Assembly (NCBI GenBank): GCA_029977865.1
Contig: JAPOKA010000002.1
Coordinates: 1-64,000 of the forward strand
DNA: 64,000 nucleotides
Direction: 5' to 3'
Origin: a bacterium
Lineage (GTDB): Bacteria > Planctomycetota > Phycisphaerae > Phycisphaerales > SM1A02
Positions 11,412 to 20,094 of the stretch are shown piece after piece (positions within the stretch are counted from its first letter, which is position 1; the number at the start of each line of letters is the position of its first letter). Made by a program: the position numbers and the translations under genes. The notes under the pieces were generated by a model, which was not told the origin of the DNA, did no database searches, and was given only the letters and a program-made list of their open reading frames with translations.

Positions 11412-12983
11412 ATGTTCGCTTCCGCTCCACGAATTCAGCGTCGAGTCGATGCTTGCGCAGCCCCCGCGGCGTGGCTGCTGCTCGCAGCGGCACTGCTCCC
11501 CGCGGTCGCAGTCGCGGTCGCCGACGACCCGCCTCCGGCGCCCGCAGCGACGGAGGAGCCCGTTCCCGCTTCATCCGATGCGGAGCCACCGGCGCCAACG
11601 GTCCCCCCGAGCGAGACCGGAGACGCCGCGGGCGAGCCCCCGCCGGCAGCGCCGGAGCCCGCCCCGCCTCCGCCGCCGCAACGCGTCCATCTCATCATCG
11701 ACCGCAACACCGAGGTCGGCGGACGACTCGTGCGGGAGTCGCCGGACGAGATCGTCATCGAACGCAACGGCAAGGAAGAGGTCCACCCCAAGGCTCGCAT
11801 CCTCACCATCGTGCCGCTGGTCGAGCCGGCTCCCGGCCAGCAAGGCACGGTGCGACTCCGCGACGGCACCACCTATCAGGGTGAGGTGCTTGCAGACGAG
11901 TACGCGGGCGTGCGCATGCGAATCGCGGGCATCGACAGCTGGTACCCGCGGGACTCGGTGCTGCAGGTGGTGCTGGAGGACTCCGACGCCGTCAAGTACG
12001 AGCGCTTCCGCGAAGCGATTCCGGCGGCGGATCACGTGCGGCGGCTCGCGATGTGTCGCTGGCTCTTCGAGCGGCGGATGTACACGGAGTGCCTGACCGA
12101 GCTCGACGCCCTCCTTGCGGACTTCGACATCGGCGATGCGCGGCGGCTGCGGCGGACCGTGCTTGCCCAAATCGCGCTCGAGCAGCCCTCCTCCGGCGAG
12201 AACGACGGCGGATTCGGTGAGACCGACCCCGATCCAGCCCGCGGCACCGTTCCATTGCGGGACCTCCTGCCACAGCGAATCCTGAGCGCCGATGACGTCA
12301 ACCTCATTCGCGTCTTCGAGATCGACTTCCGCCGCCCGCCGAGGATCACCATCGAGCCGGAGACGATCCGCACGCTGATCGAGGAGTACGCGGCGCACCC
12401 CGCGGTGCCCGCCACCAGCGAGGGCCGGACTCGGATGTTCCGCGCCGATCCGGTCGACCTGGTCCGCCTGATGTTCGAACTCAAGGCCCGCGACCTCTAT
12501 CCCCAGATCGAGGTCGAGAGCGAGCCCTACGCGCTGAACCTCTTTCGTCAACGCGTTCACGACGCCTGGCTCATCGGAAACTGCGCGACCAGCCGTTGCC
12601 ACGGCGGACTCGAAGGCGGACGGTTCTTCCTGCACAACCGCAACAGCCGCGACGAGCGGGTCCGCTTCACCAATCTGCTGATCCTTCTGCAGTCCACCTG
12701 GCCCGAACGCCCGCTGGTCGACTTCGATCGCCCCCTCGACTCGCTGGTGATCCAGCACGCATTGCCGCGGACCCAGGCTCGGTTCCCGCATCCCGACGTG
12801 CCGGGCTGGAAGCCGGTCTTCACCAGCGCCAACCAGCGGCTGCTCGCCGACAGCCTGAGGTGGATCGAATCGATGTACCAGCCGCGACCGACCTACCCGG
12901 TCGACTACGAGCCCCCGCTGCTCCGGCCGGATCTCGAGGTTCCCTTCGAGGGGACCGTCCCGCCGGCCGGGCCGACCCGCTGA
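11412..12983 (+). CDS. Exported protein of unknown function with CX4CH motif
   Basis: I do not recognise this 523-residue protein as a named family. A hydrophobic signal segment (about residues 14-38) is followed by a Pro/Ala-rich linker of about 60 residues. A small beta-rich region with RNTEVGGRLVRES and a similar DGTTYQGEVL repeat comes next, then helical segments. Near the C-terminus N-C-A-T-S-R-C-H-G-G (Cys391, Cys396, His397) resembles an expanded haem c site and is followed by a region rich in Arg and Trp. The start was chosen because the signal peptide begins there. It lies between a divergent isomerase gene and a lipoprotein gene on the same strand. Confidence 0.65.
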   Translation: MFASAPRIQRRVDACAAPAAWLLLAAALLPAVAVAVADDPPPAPAATEEPVPASSDAEPPAPTVPPSETGDAAGEPPPAAPEPAPPPPPQRVHLIIDRNTEVGGRLVRESPDEIVIERNGKEEVHPKARILTIVPLVEPAPGQQGTVRLRDGTTYQGEVLADEYAGVRMRIAGIDSWYPRDSVLQVVLEDSDAVKYERFREAIPAADHVRRLAMCRWLFERRMYTECLTELDALLADFDIGDARRLRRTVLAQIALEQPSSGENDGGFGETDPDPARGTVPLRDLLPQRILSADDVNLIRVFEIDFRRPPRITIEPETIRTLIEEYAAHPAVPATSEGRTRMFRADPVDLVRLMFELKARDLYPQIEVESEPYALNLFRQRVHDAWLIGNCATSRCHGGLEGGRFFLHNRNSRDERVRFTNLLILLQSTWPERPLVDFDRPLDSLVIQHALPRTQARFPHPDVPGWKPVFTSANQRLLADSLRWIESMYQPRPTYPVDYEPPLLRPDLEVPFEGTVPPAGPTR

Positions 12984-13002
12984 GGGCGCCGGCGCCCGCT
13001 GC

Positions 13003-13008
13003 TACACT
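13003..13008 (+). promoter_or_regulatory. -10 box TACACT
   Basis: TACACT lies 42 nt before the ATG of the Ala-rich lipoprotein gene. A 14-bp perfect palindrome (GGGCGCCGGCGCCC, 12984-12997) sits just upstream where a -35 would be; it could be a terminator for the preceding gene or an operator. Confidence 0.4.
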
Positions 13009-13050
13009 CGGCGATTCGATTCCGAATCTGGACCAACTCCGGACCGAACG

Positions 13051-15039
13051 ATGCTCCAACGCCGAATCCTTTCGCTGCTCGTCGCCGCCGCAAGCCTCGC
13101 CACCGCCTGCGAAGACGCCAAGGTTGCCGAAGCCAACCGAATCGGGAACGAGATCGCCGAGGCGCGACTCCAGTACGCGCAAAGCATGGTCTCGCGACCC
13201 TCCGCAGCGCTGCCGGCCGACGGAGCCGACGTCGTCGAGGAACTCGCCGAGTACGTCCGCCTCCGCACCAACGCATCGAACCAACTCGACGGCATCGCCG
13301 GTCGGATTGCGCCGCTGGCCAACAGCAGCGCCGCCGCCGCACTGATGCTGGCGGAGGTCCGCCTCGATCAGGGTCAGCTCGCGGCGGAGTCCATGCTCGC
13401 CGAGTCGCGGATGCTCGCCCTCCGTCGCGCAGCCTTGCTTGAACTGGCGGTTGCCGCCGCGGAAGTCGATGCGGCTGCCGCGCAGTTCTCGGGCATCTCC
13501 GCCGATCAATCGACCTCGTCGCTGGAGCAGACGGCGCGAGCCGCCCGCGCAGCTGCGAGCGGCCAACTCGCCGCCGAACTCACCTCGGCGCGGCGCAATG
13601 CCGAGAGCCACCAGAAGTCCCTTGACGAGTTCCGGGGCCGGGCGGATGCCCTGACCCTCGACGCCTCCAACCTGCTCCACGAAGCGGCCGCCTCCGACCC
13701 CGTTGCGGCAGCAGCGCTGATCGCGCAGTCGGCCCGCCTGCGACAGCAAGCCAATCGATATCTCGTCGACGCGGCCGAGAGCGACCGCGATCGGGCCGAG
13801 GCGCTCGCCGTCGCCGGTGACCTCGAGGCAGAGGTAGCCGCCGCGCAAGCCGCCGCCACTGGCGCCGATGCTGCCGCGGAGGCGGTCCGAGAGATCTCAA
13901 GCAGCCTCGATTCGGAGGCGGCCAAGCTTCGCCAGACCGCCGCGGACCTCCGCGCAAGGGTCGCCGAGGCTGCCGCCAGGTCGGTCGCAAGCGAGGATTC
14001 GACCTTCGCAGTCGCCCGTGCCGCCGCCACCAACGGTTTCTCTGCCGCCGCCGAGGCGGCTCGGCGAGCCGCCTCGGGCGGAAGCAACTCGCTGCAGGGC
14101 CCGTCGCAGTGGATCGGGTTTTCCGCCGACCAAGGCAAGGCGGCGGTGGCGCTCGCCGCGGCCGAGTGCCTTTCCGCAGAAGCTCATCTGCTGCAGTCGC
14201 TGATCAACCTCGACGGCGGCTCCGGCAACTCGCTCCGCACCGCCTTCGACACCACCGTCTCCGCCCGCGATGCCGCGGTTGCGGAGGCTCGTGATGGGTA
14301 CTCCGCCGCCGCCGATGCGCTCGCGGCGCTTCCCTCCGATGGGTCCGGATCGCTTGCGGCGGTCCGCGCCGAACTCGATGCCGCCATCGCGGCGCTGGCC
14401 GGACGATCGCTCGATTCGAACGCAAGTGCCTCGGGACGAGGATCGTCGAGCGGCGGTGCGGCAGCGGCAGCCGGCGGTTCCGATGGACCCCCCTTCGCGA
14501 GTGCAGCAGCGCTGCTCGCCTATCTGCAAAGTGGTGGCGGCAATGACGGTGGCGTCGAGGCGCTCGAGCAGACCTTCCGCGCCACCTCGCCCACCGGTCG
14601 CCGCATGCTCAACGCCACCAAGGCGATGGCCACCGCCAGTGAGCCGGTTCGCGAGGCGATGCTTGAAGTCTTCGGCACGGGCGGCGGCGCGATCGGCGGC
14701 GCATCCCTGCCCGGGCTCGACTCTGCCTCCATCGTCTCCGATGACGGCGCCGAGGCGAGTGTCGACTACGGCGATGGGCAGATCACCTTCATCGCTGAGG
14801 ACGGATTCTGGTACGTCGACTTCGACAGCATGCTGTCCGCGTCGGGCATCGACCCGTCGCAGGCGGGGCTGCAGGCGGGCATGGTCGAGGCCATGGCCAA
14901 GCAGGTTGGCCCTTTCTTCAACATGTTTGCAAGCCGAATCCGCGACGGCGAGTTCGCCAACGCCGACGCCGCGGGCATTGCCCTGATGCAGGAGATGGCG
15001 GCGATGGCGGCCGGAGCGGCAGGCGCCGGCAGCCGCTGA
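13051..15039 (+). CDS. Large alanine-rich coiled-coil lipoprotein
   Basis: The 662-residue protein has a lipoprotein signal with cleavage before Cys20 (SLATAC). Residues from about 30 to 460 are very rich in Ala, Glu, Arg and Ser in a pattern typical of long helices or coiled coil. A Gly/Ser-rich hinge near 465-480 leads to a globular-looking C-terminal region of about 180 residues with IVSDDGAEASVDYGDG and ITFIAEDGFWYVDFD. I do not know a family for it. It is probably tethered to the periplasmic face of a membrane as a spacer-like molecule. Low-complexity composition limits any similarity argument. Confidence 0.7.
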   Translation: MLQRRILSLLVAAASLATACEDAKVAEANRIGNEIAEARLQYAQSMVSRPSAALPADGADVVEELAEYVRLRTNASNQLDGIAGRIAPLANSSAAAALMLAEVRLDQGQLAAESMLAESRMLALRRAALLELAVAAAEVDAAAAQFSGISADQSTSSLEQTARAARAAASGQLAAELTSARRNAESHQKSLDEFRGRADALTLDASNLLHEAAASDPVAAAALIAQSARLRQQANRYLVDAAESDRDRAEALAVAGDLEAEVAAAQAAATGADAAAEAVREISSSLDSEAAKLRQTAADLRARVAEAAARSVASEDSTFAVARAAATNGFSAAAEAARRAASGGSNSLQGPSQWIGFSADQGKAAVALAAAECLSAEAHLLQSLINLDGGSGNSLRTAFDTTVSARDAAVAEARDGYSAAADALAALPSDGSGSLAAVRAELDAAIAALAGRSLDSNASASGRGSSSGGAAAAAGGSDGPPFASAAALLAYLQSGGGNDGGVEALEQTFRATSPTGRRMLNATKAMATASEPVREAMLEVFGTGGGAIGGASLPGLDSASIVSDDGAEASVDYGDGQITFIAEDGFWYVDFDSMLSASGIDPSQAGLQAGMVEAMAKQVGPFFNMFASRIRDGEFANADAAGIALMQEMAAMAAGAAGAGSR

Positions 15040-15230
15040 TTCCCGCCTCGGATCCTCTCGCTTGAGTGCGCTGGGCTCCGGGTGAATCGGTGCACGCGAC
15101 GAACTTCGCGGTTCGGGTGAGCGTCCGAGCAGTTCCTTGAGGGAACGATGCTTGCTCCGGAATGCAGGCCTCTTGGCAGCCTCCCCAACCACCGGCCTCC
15201 CACCCGCAGGGGACCCGCGGAGCCGAACCG

Positions 15231-15632
15231 ATGAGTGAGCAACCAGGCCCGAGTCTCCCGAGCGGCGGCCAAACCAGTTCGGAGTTGACGCAGGTTCTCT
15301 CGGTGCTGCGAACGGCGAAGCTCATCGGGCTTCTGGTGGTCGGCCCGATTCTCGGAGCCGGCGGCGTGGTCTCGGGCTACGCCGTCGCTGCGATGGGCCG
15401 CGAATCCGGACTTGCCCTCGGCACCGTGGCCGGAATGCTTGCTGCCCATCCGTGGTGGGGGCTGCTGGCCGGGGCACCGGTCCTTGCCTGCGGCGTGATC
15501 GGCCTCAAAGACCGCCGGCGGGCCTGGCTCTGGGCCGCACTTGGGACGATTGCGACTGCGGCGGCGGTGCTTGCGTTGGGCGTGGTGGTGATGGGCACGC
15601 TCGCCGATGTCTACGGGTCGCTCGCTGGCTGA
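15231..15632 (+). CDS. Small integral membrane protein, unknown function
   Basis: With the ATG at 15231 the protein has 133 residues and three predicted membrane segments: around KLIGLLVVGPILGAGGVV, around HPWWGLLAGAPVLACGVIG and around LGTIATAAAVLALGVVVMG. GGAG 8 nt before this ATG supports it over an upstream ATG at 15162 that would add a Pro-rich tail. The last 22 nt overlap the 3' end of queG on the other strand. No family recognised. Confidence 0.65.
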   Translation: MSEQPGPSLPSGGQTSSELTQVLSVLRTAKLIGLLVVGPILGAGGVVSGYAVAAMGRESGLALGTVAGMLAAHPWWGLLAGAPVLACGVIGLKDRRRAWLWAALGTIATAAAVLALGVVVMGTLADVYGSLAG

Positions 15633-16714
15633 GCCAAGCGCTTGATCGAGTCGGCTGCGGTGCTGCGCACGAGGTGGTCCTCGTCGGGGTCGGCAGCGAT
15701 TGCGGCGATCTTCGCCGCGAGTTCGCGGAGTTCATCGTCAGCGTGCCGCCCCGCGATCACCGCGTTGGTGGCGGCGATCACCGCGTTCCTTCGCATCGCA
15801 GGCAGCTTCGCCCGCTTCAAGGCGCTGGTGACGAATGCCTCGCGCCGCTCCTCCTCGCGCCAGCCGAGCAGTTCCAGCAGCGGAAAGCCCGCTCGCCGCG
15901 GCTCGAGCGCCGTCTCGCGCGGCCCTCGTCGCTGCCGCCGCGTCGGCTGGTTGTGCGGACAGACCTCCTGGCAGACGTCGCATCCGAAGACCCACTCGCC
16001 GATCCCCGTGTGCAGCGCTGGATCAATGCGGCCGCGATGCTCGATGGTGAGATAGCTGACGCAGCGCGATGCATCGATCGAGAATGGCGAGATCGCTTGG
16101 GTGGGACAGGCGTCGATGCAGCGGGTGCATCCGCCGCAGGGATCATCCTGTGAATCGGGCGGCGTGGGGGCGATCGATGCGGTGGTCAACACCTCGCCGA
16201 GCAGGGTCCAGCTTCCGAGTCCGCGGGAGATCGCGAGGGTGTGCTTGCCGATGCGGGCGAGCCCGCACTTCGCCGCCAGTTCGCGCTCGAGGACTGGTGC
16301 CGTGTCGACGCAGATGCGGAAGGCACTGCCGGGCAGCGACGGCGCCAGCGCCGCGACGAGTCGTTCAAGCCGGCGCCGGATGGTGCGGTGGTAGTCCTCG
16401 CCGCGGGCGTAGCGGGCGATCCGCCCCTGCGGCGGCGCCGCGGGATCGTCGCGATCGGGGCGGCCGTCGTGATAGCGGTCCGCCACCACGATGATCGAGC
16501 GTGCTCCTTCGAGCAGTCCGCGAGGATCGCAGCGGAGTTCGGTGTGCTCGGCGAGGTAGTGCATCTCGCCGTGGCGGCCGGCCTCGAGCCAGGCCTCGAG
16601 TTCGCCGCGACGGCCGCTCGGACCTGCCGCGCAGACGCCGACCGCCGCGAATCCGATCGCCTCCGCCGCCTCGAGCAGTCGTTGCCGGGCGGCGATGGGA
16701 TCGAGCGAGGTCAC
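15611..16714 (-). CDS. queG: Epoxyqueuosine reductase
   Basis: The 367-residue protein is QueG, the cobalamin and iron-sulfur enzyme that reduces epoxyqueuosine to queuosine in tRNA. Two 4Fe-4S cluster motifs are clear: CGGCTRCIDACP, and the CDVCQEVCP run about 50 residues later. The C-terminal part has HEAT-like helices (MRRNAVIAATNAVIAG) expected for tRNA contact. The start is a GTG whose last two bases and the next A form the stop of hpnE (GTGA), so it is translationally coupled as the fourth gene of the hpnCDE operon. QueA, the preceding enzyme, is encoded 18 kb away. Confidence 0.93.
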   Translation of the reverse strand: MTSLDPIAARQRLLEAAEAIGFAAVGVCAAGPSGRRGELEAWLEAGRHGEMHYLAEHTELRCDPRGLLEGARSIIVVADRYHDGRPDRDDPAAPPQGRIARYARGEDYHRTIRRRLERLVAALAPSLPGSAFRICVDTAPVLERELAAKCGLARIGKHTLAISRGLGSWTLLGEVLTTASIAPTPPDSQDDPCGGCTRCIDACPTQAISPFSIDASRCVSYLTIEHRGRIDPALHTGIGEWVFGCDVCQEVCPHNQPTRRQRRGPRETALEPRRAGFPLLELLGWREEERREAFVTSALKRAKLPAMRRNAVIAATNAVIAGRHADDELRELAAKIAAIAADPDEDHLVRSTAADSIKRLAQPASDP

Positions 16715-18105
16715 GGTGAGAGTCCCGCCCACCGCGAGAGCCTCGCGGTGGGGAGATCGTCGGCGACCAGTCCCTCCTGCCCGAGGATCGCGCCGGCGGC
16801 GGCGTACCCGCTGCGAACAGCGCCTTCCATGGTCGCGGGCCACCCGGTGGCGCACCAGTCGCCGGCGAGGAACAGGTTGTCGATGCCGCCCGCGGCGCCG
16901 GCTCGGGCGGTCGGGCGCAGGCGATCGAATCCGGGGACCGCCGCGAAGGTCGCTCGCTTCTCCTTGACCGATCGCACCTCGACCGGATCGGGCACCCTGA
17001 CCGAAGGGAAGGCCCAGCGCAGATCCTCGAGCACCCGGGCGGCAATGGCCGCTTCGTCGAGGGCCATCCAGCCCTGCGCCGCCGAGATGACCGCGTGCAC
17101 ATGGAAGCGGCCGGTCGCATCGACCCCCTTCATGAAGAGCCACTGCGTGGGGCGGCCGGGCAGCACCAGATGCGGGAGTTCGGTGAACTCCGAATCGAAA
17201 AAGAGATGGACGCCGAGGATGGGGCTGAACTCGATCTGCTCGAGCCTCGCCAAGCGTCGATCCGCGGCCCGCAGCGTCGACGAACAGAGCTTGGCCAGTC
17301 GATCCGGCGGCACCGCACTCACCACCGCCGCGGCTTCGACGACGCCCTCGTCGGTCACCACGCCGGTGACGCGGCGGCCGTCGAAGGCGAGCGCCTTGGC
17401 GCTCACCCCGGTGCGGATGGTTCCGCCGGCCTCTTCGATGCGGCGGCGGGCCGGGTCGTAGAGCGAGAGCAGGCTGCCCCGTGCGAGGCCCATCGCCGCT
17501 GCGAAGCGATGGGCGAGGAAGCCCTCCTGAATGACCTGGAGCGCGTGGCTGGCCGCCACCTCGTCGACCTCGAGGTTGCACGCGCTCACGATGACCGGAC
17601 TCCAGAACTGCTCGACTTCCCGCGCGGTCTGACCGAGTTCGGACAGGACGTCGAGGAAGGTGCGATCCCCTTCTCGAACGCGCCAGCGGCGGCCCCGTGC
17701 CATCATGATCCGCAGCGCCTGCGCGATGCGAAGCTTCTCGGCCAGGCCGAGGCGCCGCTGGCGGAGGAACCCCGCGGCGAGATGCAGCGGTGCCGGAAGC
17801 CCGGCCATCGCAAGTCGATCCGGCGAGTGCGGCGGGTTCGCCCAGAAGAACTCGCGATGCCATTCGATCTCGTCGAGCACGCCGACCCGCTCATAGAAGT
17901 CGAGGAGATTCGTGCAGCATCCGAGCACCACATGCTGGCAGTTGTCGAGCACCCGGCCGCTGCGAGGATCCTCGAACGAGGTCGCTCGCCCGCCGAGGCG
18001 AGGTCTGGTCTCGATGACCTCGACGATTCGGCCGGACTCGGCAAGCCGCAGTCCCGCCGCGAGGCCGGCGAGCCCGCCCCCGACCACCACGATCGCGCCG
18101 CTCAC
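16711..18105 (-). CDS. hpnE: Hydroxysqualene dehydroxylase
   Basis: The 464-residue flavoprotein begins with a dinucleotide-binding motif (VVVGGGLAGLAAG, about residues 5-17) and the GGRATSF signature of the amine-oxidase/phytoene-desaturase superfamily. In the HpnCDE pathway HpnE reduces hydroxysqualene to squalene with FAD. The assignment rests on its place directly after hpnC and hpnD and on its length. The GTG start overlaps the hpnD stop by 4 nt, and its own stop overlaps the queG start by 4 nt. Confidence 0.92.
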   Translation of the reverse strand: MSGAIVVVGGGLAGLAAGLRLAESGRIVEVIETRPRLGGRATSFEDPRSGRVLDNCQHVVLGCCTNLLDFYERVGVLDEIEWHREFFWANPPHSPDRLAMAGLPAPLHLAAGFLRQRRLGLAEKLRIAQALRIMMARGRRWRVREGDRTFLDVLSELGQTAREVEQFWSPVIVSACNLEVDEVAASHALQVIQEGFLAHRFAAAMGLARGSLLSLYDPARRRIEEAGGTIRTGVSAKALAFDGRRVTGVVTDEGVVEAAAVVSAVPPDRLAKLCSSTLRAADRRLARLEQIEFSPILGVHLFFDSEFTELPHLVLPGRPTQWLFMKGVDATGRFHVHAVISAAQGWMALDEAAIAARVLEDLRWAFPSVRVPDPVEVRSVKEKRATFAAVPGFDRLRPTARAGAAGGIDNLFLAGDWCATGWPATMEGAVRSGYAAAGAILGQEGLVADDLPTARLSRWAGLSP

Positions 18106-19010
18106 GACGCGGTCGCCGGGGACTTCGCCCAGCGCCTGCCGAGCCGCTTGGCCTCGACGGCGATGCATACCTTGCGGAAGGTGCTCAAGCCCACCCGCCG
18201 CCGTGCCGCCACCAGCGCAGGGTCGTGCTCGATCCGCTCGAGGATGCCCGAGTAGATCCGGGTCATCGCCCACAGCGTGGGTCGCAGCTCGGGACGCAAC
18301 CTCGAGTCGAGGCTCTCGCTCGCGCGGTAGTGCTCGCGGGCGCGCCGGGCCTGCGCGGTGATGAAAGCCGCGCAGCGCGCAGGCTCGCGCCAGGCCAGGA
18401 TGTCCTCGATCGAGAGGCCCGCCGCCTGCAGTTCGTCCTGCGGCAGGTACACCCGACCGCGATCGTGGTCTTCGCGAAGGTCGCGAAGGATGTTGGTGAG
18501 TTGGAAGGCGATGCCGCGCGACTCCGCGAGCGCGAGGTCGGAGGGATCGTCGAGACCCCAGACCCGCACGCAGAGCACTCCCACCGTCGAGGCGACTCGC
18601 CGACAGAACTCGCGCAGCGCCGGCCAGTCCGGCAGCGATGCGAGGGCGAGGTCCTGCCGCTGGCCGGCCAGCATGTCGCGGAAGGGCTCCGCGGGAAGCC
18701 GCCAGCGGGCCGCCGCATCGACGAACGCCGGCCAGATCTGGTGCCCCTGCGGCGTCTCGCCGCCAAGCGCCTGCTCGGTCTGCAGGCCGAATCGCTCCAA
18801 GGCGGCCTCGCGGGTCGCGGTGTCGCCCGCGGTATCGGCGTCGACGAGGTCGTCCGCTTCGCGCATCCACGCATAGAGCGCGAAGAGTCCATCCCGCTCT
18901 GGAGCCGGGGTGAGGCGGAGGCCGTGATAGAAGTTCGCGGCCTCGCGTCGGGTGATGGCCTCGCACGCCGCGTAGCTGCGGCGGAGCTCGGATTCGGACG
19001 CAGGGCTCAC
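18102..19010 (-). CDS. hpnD: Presqualene diphosphate synthase
   Basis: The 302-residue protein is a trans-isoprenyl diphosphate synthase (squalene/phytoene synthase superfamily). It has the two Asp-rich Mg-binding motifs: READDLVDAD in the first third and QLTNILRDLREDHDRGRVYLP in the second half. HpnD condenses two farnesyl diphosphates to presqualene diphosphate. The start is a GTG overlapping the hpnC stop by 4 nt; longer frames upstream lie inside hpnC. A phytoene synthase is the main alternative, but the hpnC and hpnE neighbours favour the squalene route. Confidence 0.92.
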   Translation of the reverse strand: MSPASESELRRSYAACEAITRREAANFYHGLRLTPAPERDGLFALYAWMREADDLVDADTAGDTATREAALERFGLQTEQALGGETPQGHQIWPAFVDAAARWRLPAEPFRDMLAGQRQDLALASLPDWPALREFCRRVASTVGVLCVRVWGLDDPSDLALAESRGIAFQLTNILRDLREDHDRGRVYLPQDELQAAGLSIEDILAWREPARCAAFITAQARRAREHYRASESLDSRLRPELRPTLWAMTRIYSGILERIEHDPALVAARRRVGLSTFRKVCIAVEAKRLGRRWAKSPATAS

Positions 19011-20044
19011 CGCCGGCTGCTCCCGCCGCGTGCCATGCGGGCGCGAACCCAGGCCCGGGCGACCATGAACGCCTTGGAGGCGCGGCCGACTCGGGGCCGG
19101 TGGAGGACGGTCTCGTACTCCCAGGCTTCGATGCGGTGCAGCACCGCCTCGCCGCCCTCGATGAACAGCTCGATCACCGGTCGAGCCTCCGCGGAGACAC
19201 GCGAGAGCAGCCCGCGACCCCGCTCGAAGCAGGGCCAGGTCTTCTCCACCAGTGCTCGGACGAGTTCGCGGCTCTCGGCGAGAAAGGTCGAATCGACCGC
19301 ATGTCCGAGCGCGGCGGTGGCCCGCAGCCTCTCCTCGAAGCGATCGATCGAGTGCAGTTCCAGAGGCACGTAGATCCGGTCGCGCTCCTCGAGGTCGCGG
19401 CGAATGTCCTGCCAGTGGTTCGCAAGCTGAAGGCCGGTGCAGACCGCATCGGACAACGCCAGCGCTGCGTGATCCCTGCCGTGGCCGAAGAGCGAGAGCA
19501 CGATCCGGCCGACCGGATCGGCGCTGAGCCGGCAGTAGTCGAGCACCTCCTGCCAGGTGCGGTAGCGCGACTTCTCCTGATCGAGTTCGAAGGCATCGAT
19601 CAGGTGGTGGAAGGGCTGCGCTTCGAGACCATGTCGCCGCGCGGTCTCCCGCAAGGCCACGAAGACCGGATGCCGCGGCGACCCGTCGGGATCGAACGCC
19701 CGCTCGAGATCCGCCCGCCACCACGCCAGCATCTCGCGGGCAAGGGCGGGATCGCCTGCTTCGTCGCCGAGGTCGTCGGCGGCGCGGCAGAAGGCGTAGA
19801 CCGCCGCGAAGTCGTCGCGGAGTCGCGGCGGCACCAGTGCGGTGAGCACCGGGAAGTTCTCCTGATGCCGCCGCGTCCAGTCGTGCACGAACCGACGGGC
19901 CTGCGCAAGATCGGGCGCTGCGCCTCGAGGGGCATCCGCGTGGCCGATCCACGCGGTGAGATCGCGCACCGCCAACGAGCTCGACTCGGGGACGGAGCGG
20001 GGCGTCGGTGCGGTCGGCGCCTGCGGCATGGCGGGTGCGGACAT
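19007..20044 (-). CDS. hpnC: Hydroxysqualene synthase
   Basis: The 345-residue protein is another squalene/phytoene synthase superfamily member, with FCRAADDLGDEAGD and LANHWQDIRRDLEERDRIYVP as its Asp-rich motifs, the pattern typical of HpnC. HpnC converts presqualene diphosphate to hydroxysqualene. About 45 N-terminal residues precede the conserved domain and look disordered (Ala/Pro-rich). It is the first gene of the operon, divergent from ispH. The ATG lies only 9 nt after a minus-strand TAGACT box, so a nearly leaderless transcript is likely. No squalene-hopene cyclase is in the window. Confidence 0.92.
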   Translation of the reverse strand: MSAPAMPQAPTAPTPRSVPESSSLAVRDLTAWIGHADAPRGAAPDLAQARRFVHDWTRRHQENFPVLTALVPPRLRDDFAAVYAFCRAADDLGDEAGDPALAREMLAWWRADLERAFDPDGSPRHPVFVALRETARRHGLEAQPFHHLIDAFELDQEKSRYRTWQEVLDYCRLSADPVGRIVLSLFGHGRDHAALALSDAVCTGLQLANHWQDIRRDLEERDRIYVPLELHSIDRFEERLRATAALGHAVDSTFLAESRELVRALVEKTWPCFERGRGLLSRVSAEARPVIELFIEGGEAVLHRIEAWEYETVLHRPRVGRASKAFMVARAWVRARMARGGSSRR

Positions 20045-20053
20045 GGACCGAGA

Positions 20054-20059
20054 AGTCTA
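20054..20059 (-). promoter_or_regulatory. -10 box TAGACT for hpnCDE-queG
   Basis: On the minus strand TAGACT is followed by 9 nt and the hpnC ATG, which would leave a 5' leader of about 2 nt. Its expected -35 position (about 20077-20082) runs into the -10 box of ispH on the other strand. Confidence 0.5.
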
Positions 20060-20081
20060 ACGGCGGCGAGGGTGCCCCCGC

Positions 20082-20087
20082 TATCAT
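20082..20087 (+). promoter_or_regulatory. -10 box TATCAT for ispH
   Basis: TATCAT ends 7 nt before the ispH ATG, placing the expected transcription start at or next to the A of the start codon. No Shine-Dalgarno sequence lies between them. Confidence 0.5.
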
Positions 20088-20094
20088 CTCGCCG

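Noticed and set aside
12984-12997. 14-bp palindrome GGGCGCCGGCGCCC
   Set aside because: Perfect, but short, all G/C and not repeated elsewhere, so chance is hard to exclude; noted only with the adjacent -10 box.
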